Shown: positions 53,320-62,605, counted from the first letter of the stretch. The stretch: 64,000 bases of DNA from Agromyces sp. Leaf222 (GCF_001421565.1 NZ_LMKQ01000001.1:2694322-2758321), one strand, 5' to 3'. The notes: generated by a model not told the origin, from the sequence alone. Numbers and translations are program-made.

Positions 53320-53991
53320 TCAGAAGCTGGCGATGCCCTTTCCGAGCATCGAGATGCCGATCACGAGCAGCAGGACGGCCATGATCACCGCGTTCTCGTG
53401 CGCGAGCCAGCCGCGCAGCGCGTCGAGCGGGCCGCGCAGCTTCGCCGACGCGATGAGGTAGGCGATCACCGGGATCGCCACGGTCGACGCGGCGATCAGC
53501 ACGTAGATCGCGATGACGAGCACGATCTCGTCGGTCGCGAGCCCGGCGGAGCCGATCTCGGTGCCGGCGCCCGCCGCCATGATGAGGTTCTTCGGGTTCA
53601 GCGCCGAGAGCAGGAACCCCAGTCCGAGGGCGCCGAAGAACGTGATCTTGTCGATCGCCTGCATCCACTTGGGCAGCACCGGCTCCTCGCCCGCCTTCGG
53701 GCGCTTGCGCCACTGCCCGAGCGCGAGCAGGAGCAGGCCCGCGCCGAGCAACAGCTGGATCACGCCCTGGATCGGCTTCGACGCGTCGGGATCGTTCTCG
53801 GGCAGGACCGACGCGAGCAGCGTGAACACGGTGATCGCCACGATGATGCCGATCAGCCAGCCCAGCAGGAACCCGACGCTCGTGACGCGTGCCTTCGGCG
53901 AGAGCAGCATGAGGATCGCCGCGATGATGGGGATCGGGCTGATGGCCACGCCGAGTGCGAGTGGGAGGATGCCGCCGATGGCGCCGTTCAT
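53320..53991 (-). CDS. GAP/SfLAP-family membrane protein
   Basis: A 223-residue protein with six predicted membrane helices, of the SfLAP (GAP/Sap) family in the LysE superfamily: LPLALGVAISPIPIIAAILMLLSPKARVTSVGFLLGW and LGFLLSALNPKNLIMAAGAG. Mycobacterial Sap helps move sulfolipid across the membrane. ATG 53991 overlaps the SulP stop (ATGA), so the two are one unit. Substrate unknown. Confidence 0.87.
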   Translation of the reverse strand: MNGAIGGILPLALGVAISPIPIIAAILMLLSPKARVTSVGFLLGWLIGIIVAITVFTLLASVLPENDPDASKPIQGVIQLLLGAGLLLLALGQWRKRPKAGEEPVLPKWMQAIDKITFFGALGLGFLLSALNPKNLIMAAGAGTEIGSAGLATDEIVLVIAIYVLIAASTVAIPVIAYLIASAKLRGPLDALRGWLAHENAVIMAVLLLVIGISMLGKGIASF

Positions 53992-55685
53992 GAGCTGCTC
54001 TTCTCTGTCGTGGTGCCCGGGTCCATGGTGCTCGCGGCGACGGGCCCGGCGGAGAGCGCCGTGATCGCGGCCCGGTTGGTGTCGAAGATGCGCTCGTCGC
54101 CGAGCAGTCCGAGCTGCACGAGTCGCAGGCGTGCGGGATTCCGCATGCGGCTGAACGACAGCGTCACGTGGTTGTCGGCGAGCCAGACCTTGAGCGCCTC
54201 GAATTCCTCGCCGCCGGTGACGTCGATGTCGGTCACGGCCTCCATGTCGATGACGACGTCGTGCACCGGCTCGCCCTCGACGGAGGTCACCGCCCGCTTG
54301 ACCGCGGCGGTGAAGACGCTGCCGTTCGCGAAGAACAACGGGGCTGCGAGCCGGATGACGACGACGCCAGGCACCGTGGTCGTGCCGACGGGGGTGTCCT
54401 CGAGCAGCGACTCGCTCGGATCGCCCGACGTGCCGAGCACGTCGATCGCCGGGTTCGAGGCCCGCCTGGCGAGGTTGATGAGGGCGAGCGTGAACGCGAC
54501 GACGATGCCCGCGATCGCGCCGACGAACAGCGTCACCACGAAGCAGACCGCGCCGATGACGAACTCGAAGCGGTCCTTGCGCCAGAGGTCGGCGAACTCG
54601 CGGATGCCGAGAAGCGGGATGATCGCGACGCCGACGACCGCACCGATCGCCGGCGAGGGGATGTCGGCGAGCAGCCTCGTGCCGAAGAGGAGCAGCAGCA
54701 GCGTGCCGACGGCGAGCACGAGCGACGGCAGCTGCGTGCGCGAACGGGCCTGGTCCATCGCCGCGGTGCGCGAGGTCGAGGACCCGACCGAGAAGCTGCC
54801 CTGTGCACCCGCCGCGATGTTCGACAGTCCGAACGCCAGGAGGTCGCGGTTGGCGCGGAACGGGTAGCGGTGCTTCTCGGCGTACGAGCGGGAGACGAGC
54901 AGGCCCTCGGCGGTGGTCACGAGGGTGAGGGCGATGGCCGATGGGATGAGCGCGAGCCAGGTCGTCCACTCGAGCACGGGCCACGTGAGCGTGGGCGGGC
55001 CGGCTGGCACGGCGCCGAGCACGTCGACGCCCGCGTCGTCGAGGTTCGCGAGCACCACGAGCACCGTCGAGAGCACGAGCACCACGAGCGCCCACGGCAC
55101 GGCACCCAGGAACCGCTTGCCGAGCAGGAGCACGGCGACCGAGACGACCGAGATGGCCAGCGACCAGAGGTTCGTCGTGGAGAGTCCGCCGAGCAGCCCG
55201 GAGACCTTGTCGACGAACTCGCCGCCCGAGTCGATCTCGACCCCGAGCATCTTCGCGATCTGGCTGACCATGATGTCGAGGGCCAGGCCGCCGACGAAGC
55301 CGATGAGGATCGGCTTCGAGAGGAAGTTCGCGAGGAATCCGAGCTTGAACACCGACAGCAGCACGAACATGACGCCGCAGATGATCGCCTGCGCGAGCGC
55401 CATGGTGGCGTAGTCGGCGCTGCCGGCGGCCGCGAGGCCGCCGATGGACGAGGCCACGAGCGCCGCGGCCGCGGCATCCGGCGACGCGACCAGCTGGCGC
55501 GACGAGACGACGAGCGCATAGACGATGGTCGGCACGATCAGGGCGTAGAGGCCGGCGGTGGCCGGCAGGCCTGCGATCTGCGCGTAGCCGATGTTCAGCG
55601 GGATCGCGATCGCGATCAGGGTCACCCCGGCCGTCAACTCGGTCGCGAGGTTCTTCCCCGTCAGCCCGGCCAATGGTCGCTGCAT
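53988..55685 (-). CDS. SulP-family anion transporter with STAS domain
   Basis: A 565-residue transporter with 10-14 membrane helices (IAIPLNIGYAQIAGLPATAGLYALIVP, QGSFSVGSSTSRTAAMDQARSRTQ) and a C-terminal STAS domain (DVVIDMEAVTDIDVTGGEEFEALKVWLADNHVTLSFSRM). Substrates of the family include sulfate, bicarbonate and dicarboxylates; the sequence does not say which. Translationally coupled to the SfLAP-type gene. Confidence 0.93.
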   Translation of the reverse strand: MQRPLAGLTGKNLATELTAGVTLIAIAIPLNIGYAQIAGLPATAGLYALIVPTIVYALVVSSRQLVASPDAAAAALVASSIGGLAAAGSADYATMALAQAIICGVMFVLLSVFKLGFLANFLSKPILIGFVGGLALDIMVSQIAKMLGVEIDSGGEFVDKVSGLLGGLSTTNLWSLAISVVSVAVLLLGKRFLGAVPWALVVLVLSTVLVVLANLDDAGVDVLGAVPAGPPTLTWPVLEWTTWLALIPSAIALTLVTTAEGLLVSRSYAEKHRYPFRANRDLLAFGLSNIAAGAQGSFSVGSSTSRTAAMDQARSRTQLPSLVLAVGTLLLLLFGTRLLADIPSPAIGAVVGVAIIPLLGIREFADLWRKDRFEFVIGAVCFVVTLFVGAIAGIVVAFTLALINLARRASNPAIDVLGTSGDPSESLLEDTPVGTTTVPGVVVIRLAAPLFFANGSVFTAAVKRAVTSVEGEPVHDVVIDMEAVTDIDVTGGEEFEALKVWLADNHVTLSFSRMRNPARLRLVQLGLLGDERIFDTNRAAITALSAGPVAASTMDPGTTTEKSSS

Positions 55686-55771
55686 ACCGCCCCCGATTCC
55701 CCGTTCGCGCGTTCACGCACGTACGGGAACACTCTGGCATGGGGGCGGCGCCGAGTGGCGGTTCCGCACCG

Positions 55772-57379
55772 TCACATGCGGAAGAGTCCGAACGCCGGGT
55801 CGGGCAGCGGCGTGCGGCTCGCGAGTTCGAGCGCCATGGCGAGCACCGTTCGCGTGTCGGCCGGGTCGATGATGCCGTCGTCCCAGAGCCGCGCGGTCGA
55901 GTGGTACGGGCTGCCCTGCTGCTCGTACTGCTCGCGGATCGGGGCCTTGAACGCCTCGGCCGCGGCATCCGACCACTCTTCGCCCCGCACCGCGAGCTGA
56001 TCGCCCTTGACCGTCGAGAGCACGGATGCCGCCTGCTCGCCGCCCATGACCGAGATGCGGGCGTTCGGCCACATCCACAGGAAACGCGGCGAGTAGGCGC
56101 GCCCGCACATGGAGTAGTTGCCGGCGCCGAACGAGCCGCCGATCACGACCGTGAGCTTCGGCACCCGCGTGGTGGCGACCGCGGTGACCATCTTCGCGCC
56201 GTGCTTGGCGATGCCGCCCGCCTCGGCGTCGCGGCCCACCATGAAGCCCGAGATGTTCTGCAGGAACAGCAGCGGGATGCCGCGCTGGTCGCAGAGCTCG
56301 ATGAAGTGCGCGCCCTTCATCGCCGACTCGCTGAAAAGCACGCCGTTGTTCGCGACGATGCCGACGGGATGCCCGTCGAGGTGCGCGAACCCGGTGACGA
56401 GCGTGTCGCCGTAGTCGGGCTTGAACTCGCTGAACTCGCTCGCGTCGACGAGTCTCGCGATGACCTCGCGCACGTCGTAGGGCTGCTGCACGTCGACGGG
56501 GACCGCGGCGGTCAGGTCGGCAGGGTCGACGGCCGGTGGCCGCGGCTCGCGCACGGCCCAGGCGCGATCGCCCTGCGCCGGCAGTGTCGCGACCATGTCG
56601 CGCACGAGCTCGAGCGCGTGCTCGTCGTCGTCGGCCAGGTGGTCGGTCACGCCCGAGACGCGCGAGTGCAGGTCGCCGCCGCCGAGCTCTTCAGGCGTCA
56701 CGACCTCGCCGATCGCGGCCTTCACGAGGGGCGGCCCGCCGAGGAAGATCGTGCCCTGGTCGCGGACGATGACCGACTCGTCGCTCATCGCGGGCACGTA
56801 GGCGCCGCCGGCCGTGCACGAGCCGAGCACGGCCGCCAGCTGCGGGATGCGCATCGACGAGAGCTGCGCCTGGTTGAAGAAGATGCGGCCGAAGTGCTCG
56901 CGGTCGGGGAAGACGTCCTCCTGCATCGGCAGGAACGCGCCGCCCGAGTCGACGAGGTAGACGCACGGCAGGCGGTGCTCGCGCGCGACCTCCTGCGCCC
57001 TGAGGTGCTTCTTGACGGTCATCGGGTAGTAGGTGCCGCCCTTGACGGTCGCGTCGTTGCAGACGACCACGACGGGGCGGCCGTGCACGAGCCCGACGCC
57101 CGTGATGATGCCGGCGCCGGGCGAATCGCCGCCGTAGAGTCCGTCGGCCGCGAGCGGCGAGAGCTCGAGGAACGGGCTGCCCTCGTCGAGCAGCCGGTCG
57201 ACGCGATCGCGCGGCAGCAGCTTGCCTCGCGCGACATGGCGGTCGCGGGATGCCTCGGGGCCGCCGAGCGCGGCGACCGCGAGCCGTTCGCGCAGCTCTC
57301 CGACGAGCTCGGCGTGCGCGTCGGCGTTGCGTCGCGCGCCCTCGCCGGATCGATCGATCGCCGTCGTGAGTGTCGTCAT
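55772..57379 (-). CDS. acyl-CoA carboxyltransferase beta subunit (methylcrotonyl-CoA type)
   Basis: A 535-residue carboxyltransferase. The biotin-side region is in [41 protein letters not shown], and the acyl-CoA side includes [19 protein letters not shown] and [37 protein letters not shown] resembles methylcrotonyl-CoA carboxylase beta (LiuB/MccB) rather than AccD. The partner alpha subunit is 4 kb away (49673-51727). The operator at 57430-57445 and the divergent TetR gene control it. GGAGGGG SD. Confidence 0.93.
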   Translation of the reverse strand: MTTLTTAIDRSGEGARRNADAHAELVGELRERLAVAALGGPEASRDRHVARGKLLPRDRVDRLLDEGSPFLELSPLAADGLYGGDSPGAGIITGVGLVHGRPVVVVCNDATVKGGTYYPMTVKKHLRAQEVAREHRLPCVYLVDSGGAFLPMQEDVFPDREHFGRIFFNQAQLSSMRIPQLAAVLGSCTAGGAYVPAMSDESVIVRDQGTIFLGGPPLVKAAIGEVVTPEELGGGDLHSRVSGVTDHLADDDEHALELVRDMVATLPAQGDRAWAVREPRPPAVDPADLTAAVPVDVQQPYDVREVIARLVDASEFSEFKPDYGDTLVTGFAHLDGHPVGIVANNGVLFSESAMKGAHFIELCDQRGIPLLFLQNISGFMVGRDAEAGGIAKHGAKMVTAVATTRVPKLTVVIGGSFGAGNYSMCGRAYSPRFLWMWPNARISVMGGEQAASVLSTVKGDQLAVRGEEWSDAAAEAFKAPIREQYEQQGSPYHSTARLWDDGIIDPADTRTVLAMALELASRTPLPDPAFGLFRM

Positions 57380-57429
57380 CGGCCCCTCCGCGTCGTCGCG
57401 GCGCCACTTGTGCGACCTCGCGATTTTCG

Positions 57430-57464
57430 GTTAGTGTTCACTAACTCGATTCCCGAGGTTAGCG
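57430..57464. promoter_or_regulatory. TetR operators between the carboxyltransferase and TetR genes
   Basis: GTTAGTGTTCACTAAC (57430-57445) is a perfect GTTAGTG-N2-CACTAAC palindrome. A second, degenerate site starts with GTTAGCG at 57458, its centre 28 bases away. The same motif lies before the carboxylase alpha operon. Confidence 0.85.
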
Positions 57465-57477
57465 AGCACCCATCCAA

Positions 57478-58107
57478 ATGGCAAGCACACCCGCACAGGC
57501 CCCGACGGCACCGCAGCCGCCGCTCACCGAGCGCGGCCGGCAGAAGGCCGACCGACGCGAGGCGATCCTCACCGCCGCCGCGCGGCTCTTCGCCGAACGC
57601 GGGTACGCCGGGGTGACCATCGAGGACCTCGGCACCGCCGTCGGCGTCAGCGGACCCGCCGTCTACCGGCACTTCACCGGCAAGTCCGCCGTGCTCGCCG
57701 CGATCCTCGAAGACGCCAGCCGCTCGCTCCTCGACGGCGCCGAGCGGGTGCTCGCCGAAGCGCCCGACGCGACCTCGGCCCTGCGCTCGCTCATCCGGTT
57801 CCACGTGGCCTTCGCGCTCGGCGAGGCCGACGTCATCGCCGTGCAGGACCGCGAACTCGAACAACTCGACCCCGGCGTGCGCCACGAGGTGCGCTCGCTG
57901 CAACGCCGGTACGTCGAACGCTGGGTCGACACCCTCGCAGAGCTCAGGCCCGACCGGGCCGAGGTGGAGCTGCGGTTCCGGGCACACGCCGCCTTCGGAC
58001 TGCTCAACTCCACACCGCACAGCGCCCGCACCCCTGGGCGCAGACCCGCCGACGGCACCATCCGCGGCATCCTCGAGGAGATGGCATGGGCGAGCCTCAT
58101 GTCGTGA
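57478..58107 (+). CDS. TetR/AcrR-family regulator of the acyl-CoA carboxylase genes
   Basis: A 209-residue repressor with HTH ILTAAARLFAERGYAGVTIEDLGTAVGVSGPAVYRHFTGKSAVL and a TetR C-terminal domain typical of actinobacterial regulators of acyl-CoA and branched-chain metabolism. It diverges from the carboxyltransferase gene with a perfect operator in the gap. Because the same operator lies before the carboxylase alpha operon at 51774-51814, it probably controls both, with an acyl-CoA as inducer. Regulation is inferred. Confidence 0.9.
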   Translation: MASTPAQAPTAPQPPLTERGRQKADRREAILTAAARLFAERGYAGVTIEDLGTAVGVSGPAVYRHFTGKSAVLAAILEDASRSLLDGAERVLAEAPDATSALRSLIRFHVAFALGEADVIAVQDRELEQLDPGVRHEVRSLQRRYVERWVDTLAELRPDRAEVELRFRAHAAFGLLNSTPHSARTPGRRPADGTIRGILEEMAWASLMS

Positions 58108-58520
58108 GCCTGCGCGCGACCCGCGACACGGATCTCGACACCCTGAACCGGATCACCCCGGGCGACGACGCCCTGATCGGCACCGACGCCCCGTCGGGCA
58201 CCGACGCCGACGCCGACCGCCGCACCATCCGCGCCGACGGCGAGATCGTCGGCCAGGTCGCGCGCTGGCTCGACCGCGGCGACGCGTTCGTCGCCTGCCG
58301 CGTCGACGGCACCCGACGCGACGACGGCATCGCCGGCCGGGCCCTGCGCCTCTACCTCGAGGTGCTCGACGAACGGCCCGTGCGCACCCGCGTCGCGCCC
58401 GACGACGACGCCTGCATCCGCGTGCTCGAGCGACTCGGCTTCGAGCCCGACTCCGGCCGGCCCGGGGGCACGACGGCAACCGGCGCCCCGGTCGACGAGC
58501 TGGTCTTCCTGCTCGCCTGA
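58086..58520 (+). CDS. GNAT-like protein of unknown function
   Basis: A 144-residue protein overlapping the TetR gene by 22 bases in another frame. The N-terminal VSLRATRDTDLDTLNRI and the C-terminal AIRVLERLGFEPD-like segment (CIRVLERLGFEPDSGRPGG) resemble GNAT folds, but the classic acetyl-CoA motif is weak. High GC at third positions supports it as a real gene. It could be a degenerate acetyltransferase. Confidence 0.65.
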   Translation: MGEPHVVSLRATRDTDLDTLNRITPGDDALIGTDAPSGTDADADRRTIRADGEIVGQVARWLDRGDAFVACRVDGTRRDDGIAGRALRLYLEVLDERPVRTRVAPDDDACIRVLERLGFEPDSGRPGGTTATGAPVDELVFLLA

Positions 58521-58535
58521 GGCGGCCACGCGCCT

Positions 58536-58847
58536 TCAGTCGTGCGGTCGCGCCCCCTGTGCCTCGGCGAGCGCCTGGATGCGTCGGGCGAGCTCGAGAT
58601 CGCGTGAGGTCACGCCGCCCGCGTCGTGCGAGCTCAGCTCGAACGCGATGGCGCCCCAGGCGACGCGCACGTCGGGATGGTGGTCGACCTCGTCGGCCAC
58701 GACGGCGACGGCGTCGAGCAGGCGAACGGCGCTCGCGAAGTCCGCCGTGCGATAGGCGCCCTCGAGCCGGGCGCCGACGTGGGTGAACGCGGTGCCGACG
58801 AGCGCGTCGGCGGCCTCGTCCGGGGTGAGGATGCGTTGCGGGTCCAT
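58536..58847 (-). CDS. pterin-4a-carbinolamine dehydratase
   Basis: A 103-residue PCD/DCoH-fold protein (4a-hydroxytetrahydrobiopterin dehydratase). The DEVDHHPDVRVAWGAIAFELSSHD segment carries the conserved EVDHHP motif. Bacterial members recycle pterin cofactors, though many orphan forms exist. GATGAT 6 bases before the ATG could be a weak -10. It stands alone next to the bkd operon. Confidence 0.92.
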   Translation of the reverse strand: MDPQRILTPDEAADALVGTAFTHVGARLEGAYRTADFASAVRLLDAVAVVADEVDHHPDVRVAWGAIAFELSSHDAGGVTSRDLELARRIQALAEAQGARPHD

Positions 58848-58901
58848 GTCGCCATCATCCTCCCCGGCCGAGACCGCCGACAGGGGCCTACCGACGAACG
58901 G

Positions 58902-60362
58902 TCACACCATCGTCAACGCACGGGCCGGATCGCGCAGCAGCGCGCCGACATCCGTGAGGAAGGACGCCGCCTGCTGCCCGTCGACCAGGCGGTGGTCGAA
59001 CGAGAGGCTCAGCGTCATGACCTCGCGGAGGGCGATCTCGCCGCGGTGCTCCCACGGCTGACGACGCACGGCGCCCATCGCGAGGATGACCGCTTCGCCC
59101 GGGTTCAGGATCGGCGTGCCGGCGTCGACGCCGAACACGCCGACGTTCGTGATCGACAGGGTGCCGCCCGTGAGGTCCGCGGGCCGCGTGCGCCCTTCGC
59201 GCGCGGTGGTCGCGAGCTCGCCGATCGCATCGGCCAACTCGATGAGCGTCAGCCGCTCGGCCGCCTTCACGTTCGGCACGACCAGCCCGCGCTCGGTCGC
59301 CGCCGCGATGCCGAGGTTCACCGAGGCGAACTGGACGATCTCCTGCGACGCCTCCTCCCAACGCGCGTTCACGTCGGGGGTCCGCCGGGCGGCGAGGCAC
59401 ACGGCCTTCGCAACGACCGCGAGGGGGGTGACGCGGTGCCCGGCGAACGCGGGGTCCTCCCGAAGGCTGCGCACGAGGTCCATCGCGGCCGTGACGTCGA
59501 CCGTGAGGAACTCCGTCACGTGCGGCGCGGTGAACGCGCTCTGCACCATCGCGGCCGCCGTGTGCTTGCGCACGCCGCGGATCGGGATGCGCACGTCGGC
59601 ACGCTCCGGCCCGCCGACGCCGCCGCCGAGACGCCCGTTCGGCGTCGACTGCGCGGGTTCATCGGATGCGGAGGCCTGCGACGGCGCGTCGACGGCGTTG
59701 CCGTCACCCGATGCGGATGCCGCGGCCTCGACATCGGCGCGCGTGATGAGTCCGCGGTCCCCCGAGCCGTGCAGTGCCGCGAGGTCGACGCCGAGGTCGT
59801 GCGCGAGCTTGCGCACGGGCGGCGTGGAACGCGGTCGTTCCGAAGGCGGACCCTGCTCAGCGGGCGCGGCGACGGCAGGCAGCGCCTCGGCAGGCAGCGC
59901 CTCGGCGGGCGCCCCCTCCGCGGGAGCGTCCTCGGCCGGCGGGGCGGGCACCAGGTCTGCCGCGAGCGCAGCACGCCGGGCACGACGCTTCGGACCCGAC
60001 TCGGCACCGGCGCCGTAGCCGACGAGGTTCGGGCCGGGCGCGTCATCCGCCGCCTGCTCGTCGACGTCGGCCGTCGCGACGGGCTCCGCGGGCGAGGCAG
60101 ACCCTGCCGGCGAGCCCTCGCCCGTGTCGCACGAGAACAGCGGCGCACCGACGTTGACGGTCTCGCCCTCGCCCGCGTGCAGCGCCGTGACGACGCCCGC
60201 GAACGGCGACGGGAGCTCCACGACCGCCTTGGCCGTCTCGACGTCGGCGATGATCTGGTTGAGCTCGACGCGGTCGCCGACCGCGACGCGCCAGGCGACG
60301 ATCTCGGACTCGGTGAGGCCCTCGCCGAGGTCGGGCAACGGGAAGTCGCGGATCATGCTCAT
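58902..60362 (-). CDS. bkdC: branched-chain 2-oxo acid dehydrogenase, E2 acyltransferase
   Basis: A 486-residue dihydrolipoamide acyltransferase. The N-terminal lipoyl domain has the lipoylated Lys in DVETAKAVVE (Lys 45). A Pro/Ala-rich linker (60-90 residues with tandem AEGAPAEALPAEALP-like repeats) leads to the E1/E3-binding domain (RKLAHDLGVDLAALHGSGDRGLITRADVEAA) and the catalytic domain with SFDHRLVDGQQ. The E1 type next door and the Lrp neighbour favour a branched-chain complex over pyruvate. ATG overlaps the E1 beta stop. Confidence 0.93.
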   Translation of the reverse strand: MSMIRDFPLPDLGEGLTESEIVAWRVAVGDRVELNQIIADVETAKAVVELPSPFAGVVTALHAGEGETVNVGAPLFSCDTGEGSPAGSASPAEPVATADVDEQAADDAPGPNLVGYGAGAESGPKRRARRAALAADLVPAPPAEDAPAEGAPAEALPAEALPAVAAPAEQGPPSERPRSTPPVRKLAHDLGVDLAALHGSGDRGLITRADVEAAASASGDGNAVDAPSQASASDEPAQSTPNGRLGGGVGGPERADVRIPIRGVRKHTAAAMVQSAFTAPHVTEFLTVDVTAAMDLVRSLREDPAFAGHRVTPLAVVAKAVCLAARRTPDVNARWEEASQEIVQFASVNLGIAAATERGLVVPNVKAAERLTLIELADAIGELATTAREGRTRPADLTGGTLSITNVGVFGVDAGTPILNPGEAVILAMGAVRRQPWEHRGEIALREVMTLSLSFDHRLVDGQQAASFLTDVGALLRDPARALTMV

Positions 60363-61369
60363 GCCTCCACCCCGCTCAGCGAGTTGGGCCGGCCGAGGGC
60401 CCGGTCGACGCCGTCGAGCATGCGGTCGAGGTCGGGCAGGTGGTACCGCTCGAGCTTCGCGGGCGGGTACGGGATGTCGTGCCCCGTCACGCGCACGGGC
60501 GCCGCCTCGAGGAACTCGAAGCACCGCTCGGTGATGCTCGCCGCGATCTCCGCGCCGAGGCCCAGCTGCTGTCCGGCCTCGTGCGCGATGACGAGTCGAC
60601 CGGTGCGGCGCACCGAGCCGGCGACGGTGCTCAGGTCGAGCGGCGAGAGCGAACGCAGGTCGATGACCTCGATCGACACGCCCTCCTCGGCGGCGGCGAT
60701 GGCCGCGTCGCGCGCGACCTGCACGAGCGCGCCGTACGTCACGAGCGTCACGTCGGTTCCGGATGTCACGACCGACGCGATGCCCATCGGCTTGGCGTCG
60801 GCGAGGCTCGCCCGATCGTCGACCTCGCCCTTGACGTGGTAGCGGCGCTTGGGCTCGAAGAAGAGCACGGGGTCGTCGCTCGCGATGGCCTGCTGGATCA
60901 TGACGTAGGCGTCGGCGGCATCCGAGCACGAGACGACTCGCAGCCCTGCCGTGTGCGCGAAGTACGCCTCGGGCGACTCGGAGTGGTGCTCGGCCGCGCC
61001 GATGCCGCCGCCGAACGGCACCCGGATCGTGATCGGCATCTTCACGGTGCCCCGCGAGCGCCGGTGCAGCTTCGCGACCTGCGCGACGATCTGGTCGAAC
61101 CCGGGATAGATGAACCCGTCGAACTGGATCTCGACGACGGGCCGGTAGCCGCGGTACGCGAGGCCGACCGCGGTGCCGATGATCCCGGCCTCCGAGAGCG
61201 GGGTGTCGACGACGCGGTGCGCGCCGAACTCGGCCTTCAGGCCGTCGGTGACGCGGAACACGCCGCCGAGCGTGCCGATGTCCTCGCCCATGAGCACGAC
61301 GCGGTCGTCGCCGGCGAGCGAACGGCGGAGGCCGGCGTTGATGGCGCCGCCGAGGGTGAGCGTGGTCAT
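60359..61369 (-). CDS. bkdB: branched-chain 2-oxo acid dehydrogenase, E1 beta
   Basis: A 336-residue E1 beta. MGEDIGTLGGVFRVTDGL, DTPLSEAGIIGTAVGLAYRGYRPVVEIQFDGFIYPGFDQIV and RVPFGGGIGAAEHHSESPEAYFAHTAGLRVV are classic E1 beta motifs. It decarboxylates the branched-chain oxo acids with the alpha subunit. Both ends overlap their neighbours by 4 bases (ATGA), giving tight stoichiometric coupling. Confidence 0.95.
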   Translation of the reverse strand: MTTLTLGGAINAGLRRSLAGDDRVVLMGEDIGTLGGVFRVTDGLKAEFGAHRVVDTPLSEAGIIGTAVGLAYRGYRPVVEIQFDGFIYPGFDQIVAQVAKLHRRSRGTVKMPITIRVPFGGGIGAAEHHSESPEAYFAHTAGLRVVSCSDAADAYVMIQQAIASDDPVLFFEPKRRYHVKGEVDDRASLADAKPMGIASVVTSGTDVTLVTYGALVQVARDAAIAAAEEGVSIEVIDLRSLSPLDLSTVAGSVRRTGRLVIAHEAGQQLGLGAEIAASITERCFEFLEAAPVRVTGHDIPYPPAKLERYHLPDLDRMLDGVDRALGRPNSLSGVEA

Positions 61370-62508
61370 CGGGCGCCTCCCTCGGACGCAGCGGTGTCGC
61401 CGTCGTCGAACTGCGCGAGGTACCTCGCGTAGTGGTCGCGCTGGCGGTCGAGATGCGAATGCGGTTCGGCGTACACGTGGTCGAACACGGTCATCGGCTC
61501 GGGATCGGTCATGGTCGCGATCGAGGCGCGCAGCGCCGCGGCGGCGCGCGACGACTCGCCCTCGACCTCGCGGTCGAGCTCCTCGAGGTCGGTTCCGGAT
61601 GCCGCGAGCAGCGCCCCTACGCGGGAGATGGGGTCGCGTGCGCGCCAGTCGGCGAGCTCGTCGTCGGTGCGGTAGCGCTTCGGGTCGTCGGCCGTCGTGT
61701 GCGGGCCCATGCGGTAGGTCACGGCCTCGATGAACGTCGGGCCACCGCCGCGCCGGGCGCGGTCGAGGGCGATCCGCGTCGCCGCGAGCACGGCGAGCAC
61801 GTCGTTGCCGTCGACGCGGATGCCGGGCACGCCGAACCCGTCGGCGCGCTGCGCGAGGGGCTGCTTGGACTGCAGGCCGACCGGCTCGGAGATCGCCCAG
61901 CCGTTGTTCTGGCAGAAGAACACGACGGGCGCCTCGAAGCTCGCCGCGAAGACGAGGGCCTCGTTGACGTCGCCCTCGCTCGTGGCACCGTCGCCGAAGT
62001 ACGCGACGGCCGCGGCATCCGAGCCGTCCCAGGCCGCGCCCATCGCCCAGCCGGTCGCGTGCAGCGACTGCGCGCCGATGATGATCTGCGGAACGGCCAT
62101 GCCGTAGTCGTAGGGATTCCAGCCGGATGACGCGGCCCCGCGCCAGACGCGCAGCACGTCGGCCGGATCGATGCCGCGCACCCAGGCGACGCCGTGCTCG
62201 CGGTAGCTGCCGAACACGAAGTCGTCGGAACGCAGGGCCCGTGCCGAGCCCACCTGTGCGGCCTCCTGGCCGAGCAGCGGCGGCCAGAGGCCGACCTCGC
62301 CCTGTCGCTGCAGGGCGATGCCCTCGGAGTCGATGCGGCGCAGCACGGACATGTCCCGGTAGAGGCCGCGCAGCGCCTCGGTGTCGATGTCGACGACCCA
62401 ACGATCGAGGGCCGGGTCGGCGCGACGTTCGCCCTCGGGCGTGATGAGCTGGGCGAAGCCGTCGGCCCGGGTCAGGAGCCCGGTGGCGATTCGGTCGGAT
62501 GGGGTCAT
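61366..62508 (-). CDS. bkdA: branched-chain 2-oxo acid dehydrogenase, E1 alpha
   Basis: A 380-residue thiamine-diphosphate E1 alpha. The ThDP motif is GDGATSEGDVNEALVFAASFEAPVVFFCQNN (GDG to NN). FVFGSYREHGVAW and the phosphorylation-loop-like TYRMGPHTTADDPKRYR are typical of branched-chain rather than pyruvate enzymes. ATG 62508 follows AGGA by 7 bases; an upstream GTG/ATG at 62562 is less likely. First gene of the bkd operon. Confidence 0.94.
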   Translation of the reverse strand: MTPSDRIATGLLTRADGFAQLITPEGERRADPALDRWVVDIDTEALRGLYRDMSVLRRIDSEGIALQRQGEVGLWPPLLGQEAAQVGSARALRSDDFVFGSYREHGVAWVRGIDPADVLRVWRGAASSGWNPYDYGMAVPQIIIGAQSLHATGWAMGAAWDGSDAAAVAYFGDGATSEGDVNEALVFAASFEAPVVFFCQNNGWAISEPVGLQSKQPLAQRADGFGVPGIRVDGNDVLAVLAATRIALDRARRGGGPTFIEAVTYRMGPHTTADDPKRYRTDDELADWRARDPISRVGALLAASGTDLEELDREVEGESSRAAAALRASIATMTDPEPMTVFDHVYAEPHSHLDRQRDHYARYLAQFDDGDTAASEGGAR

Positions 62509-62527
62509 GGGTGGATCCTCGCTCTCG

Positions 62528-62550
62528 ACGACCGCCTCGTGAGCGGTCGT
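62528..62550 (-). promoter_or_regulatory. hairpin in the bkd leader
   Basis: ACGACCGC (62528-62535) pairs with GCGGTCGT (62543-62550) around a 7-base loop, about 20 bases before the bkdA start. Confidence 0.5.
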
Positions 62551-62576
62551 ACCCGGCGACACTGCCGGATACCGTG

Positions 62577-62605
62577 AGCGTACGTCGAGATGGCACAGCG
62601 CTCAA
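62577..62605 (-). promoter_or_regulatory. bkd operon promoter
   Basis: TTGAGC (62600-62605) and TACGCT (62577-62582) on the minus strand, exactly 17 bases apart. The -35 forms the left half-site of an inverted repeat. Confidence 0.65.

Noticed and set aside
1046..62013. Reading the GGATGCC skew directly as an FtsK-orienting motif
   Set aside because: The bias is about 2:1 but most genes are on one strand, and in plus-strand genes the two orientations seem equal, so coding bias may explain it. Over-representation itself is kept as a finding.
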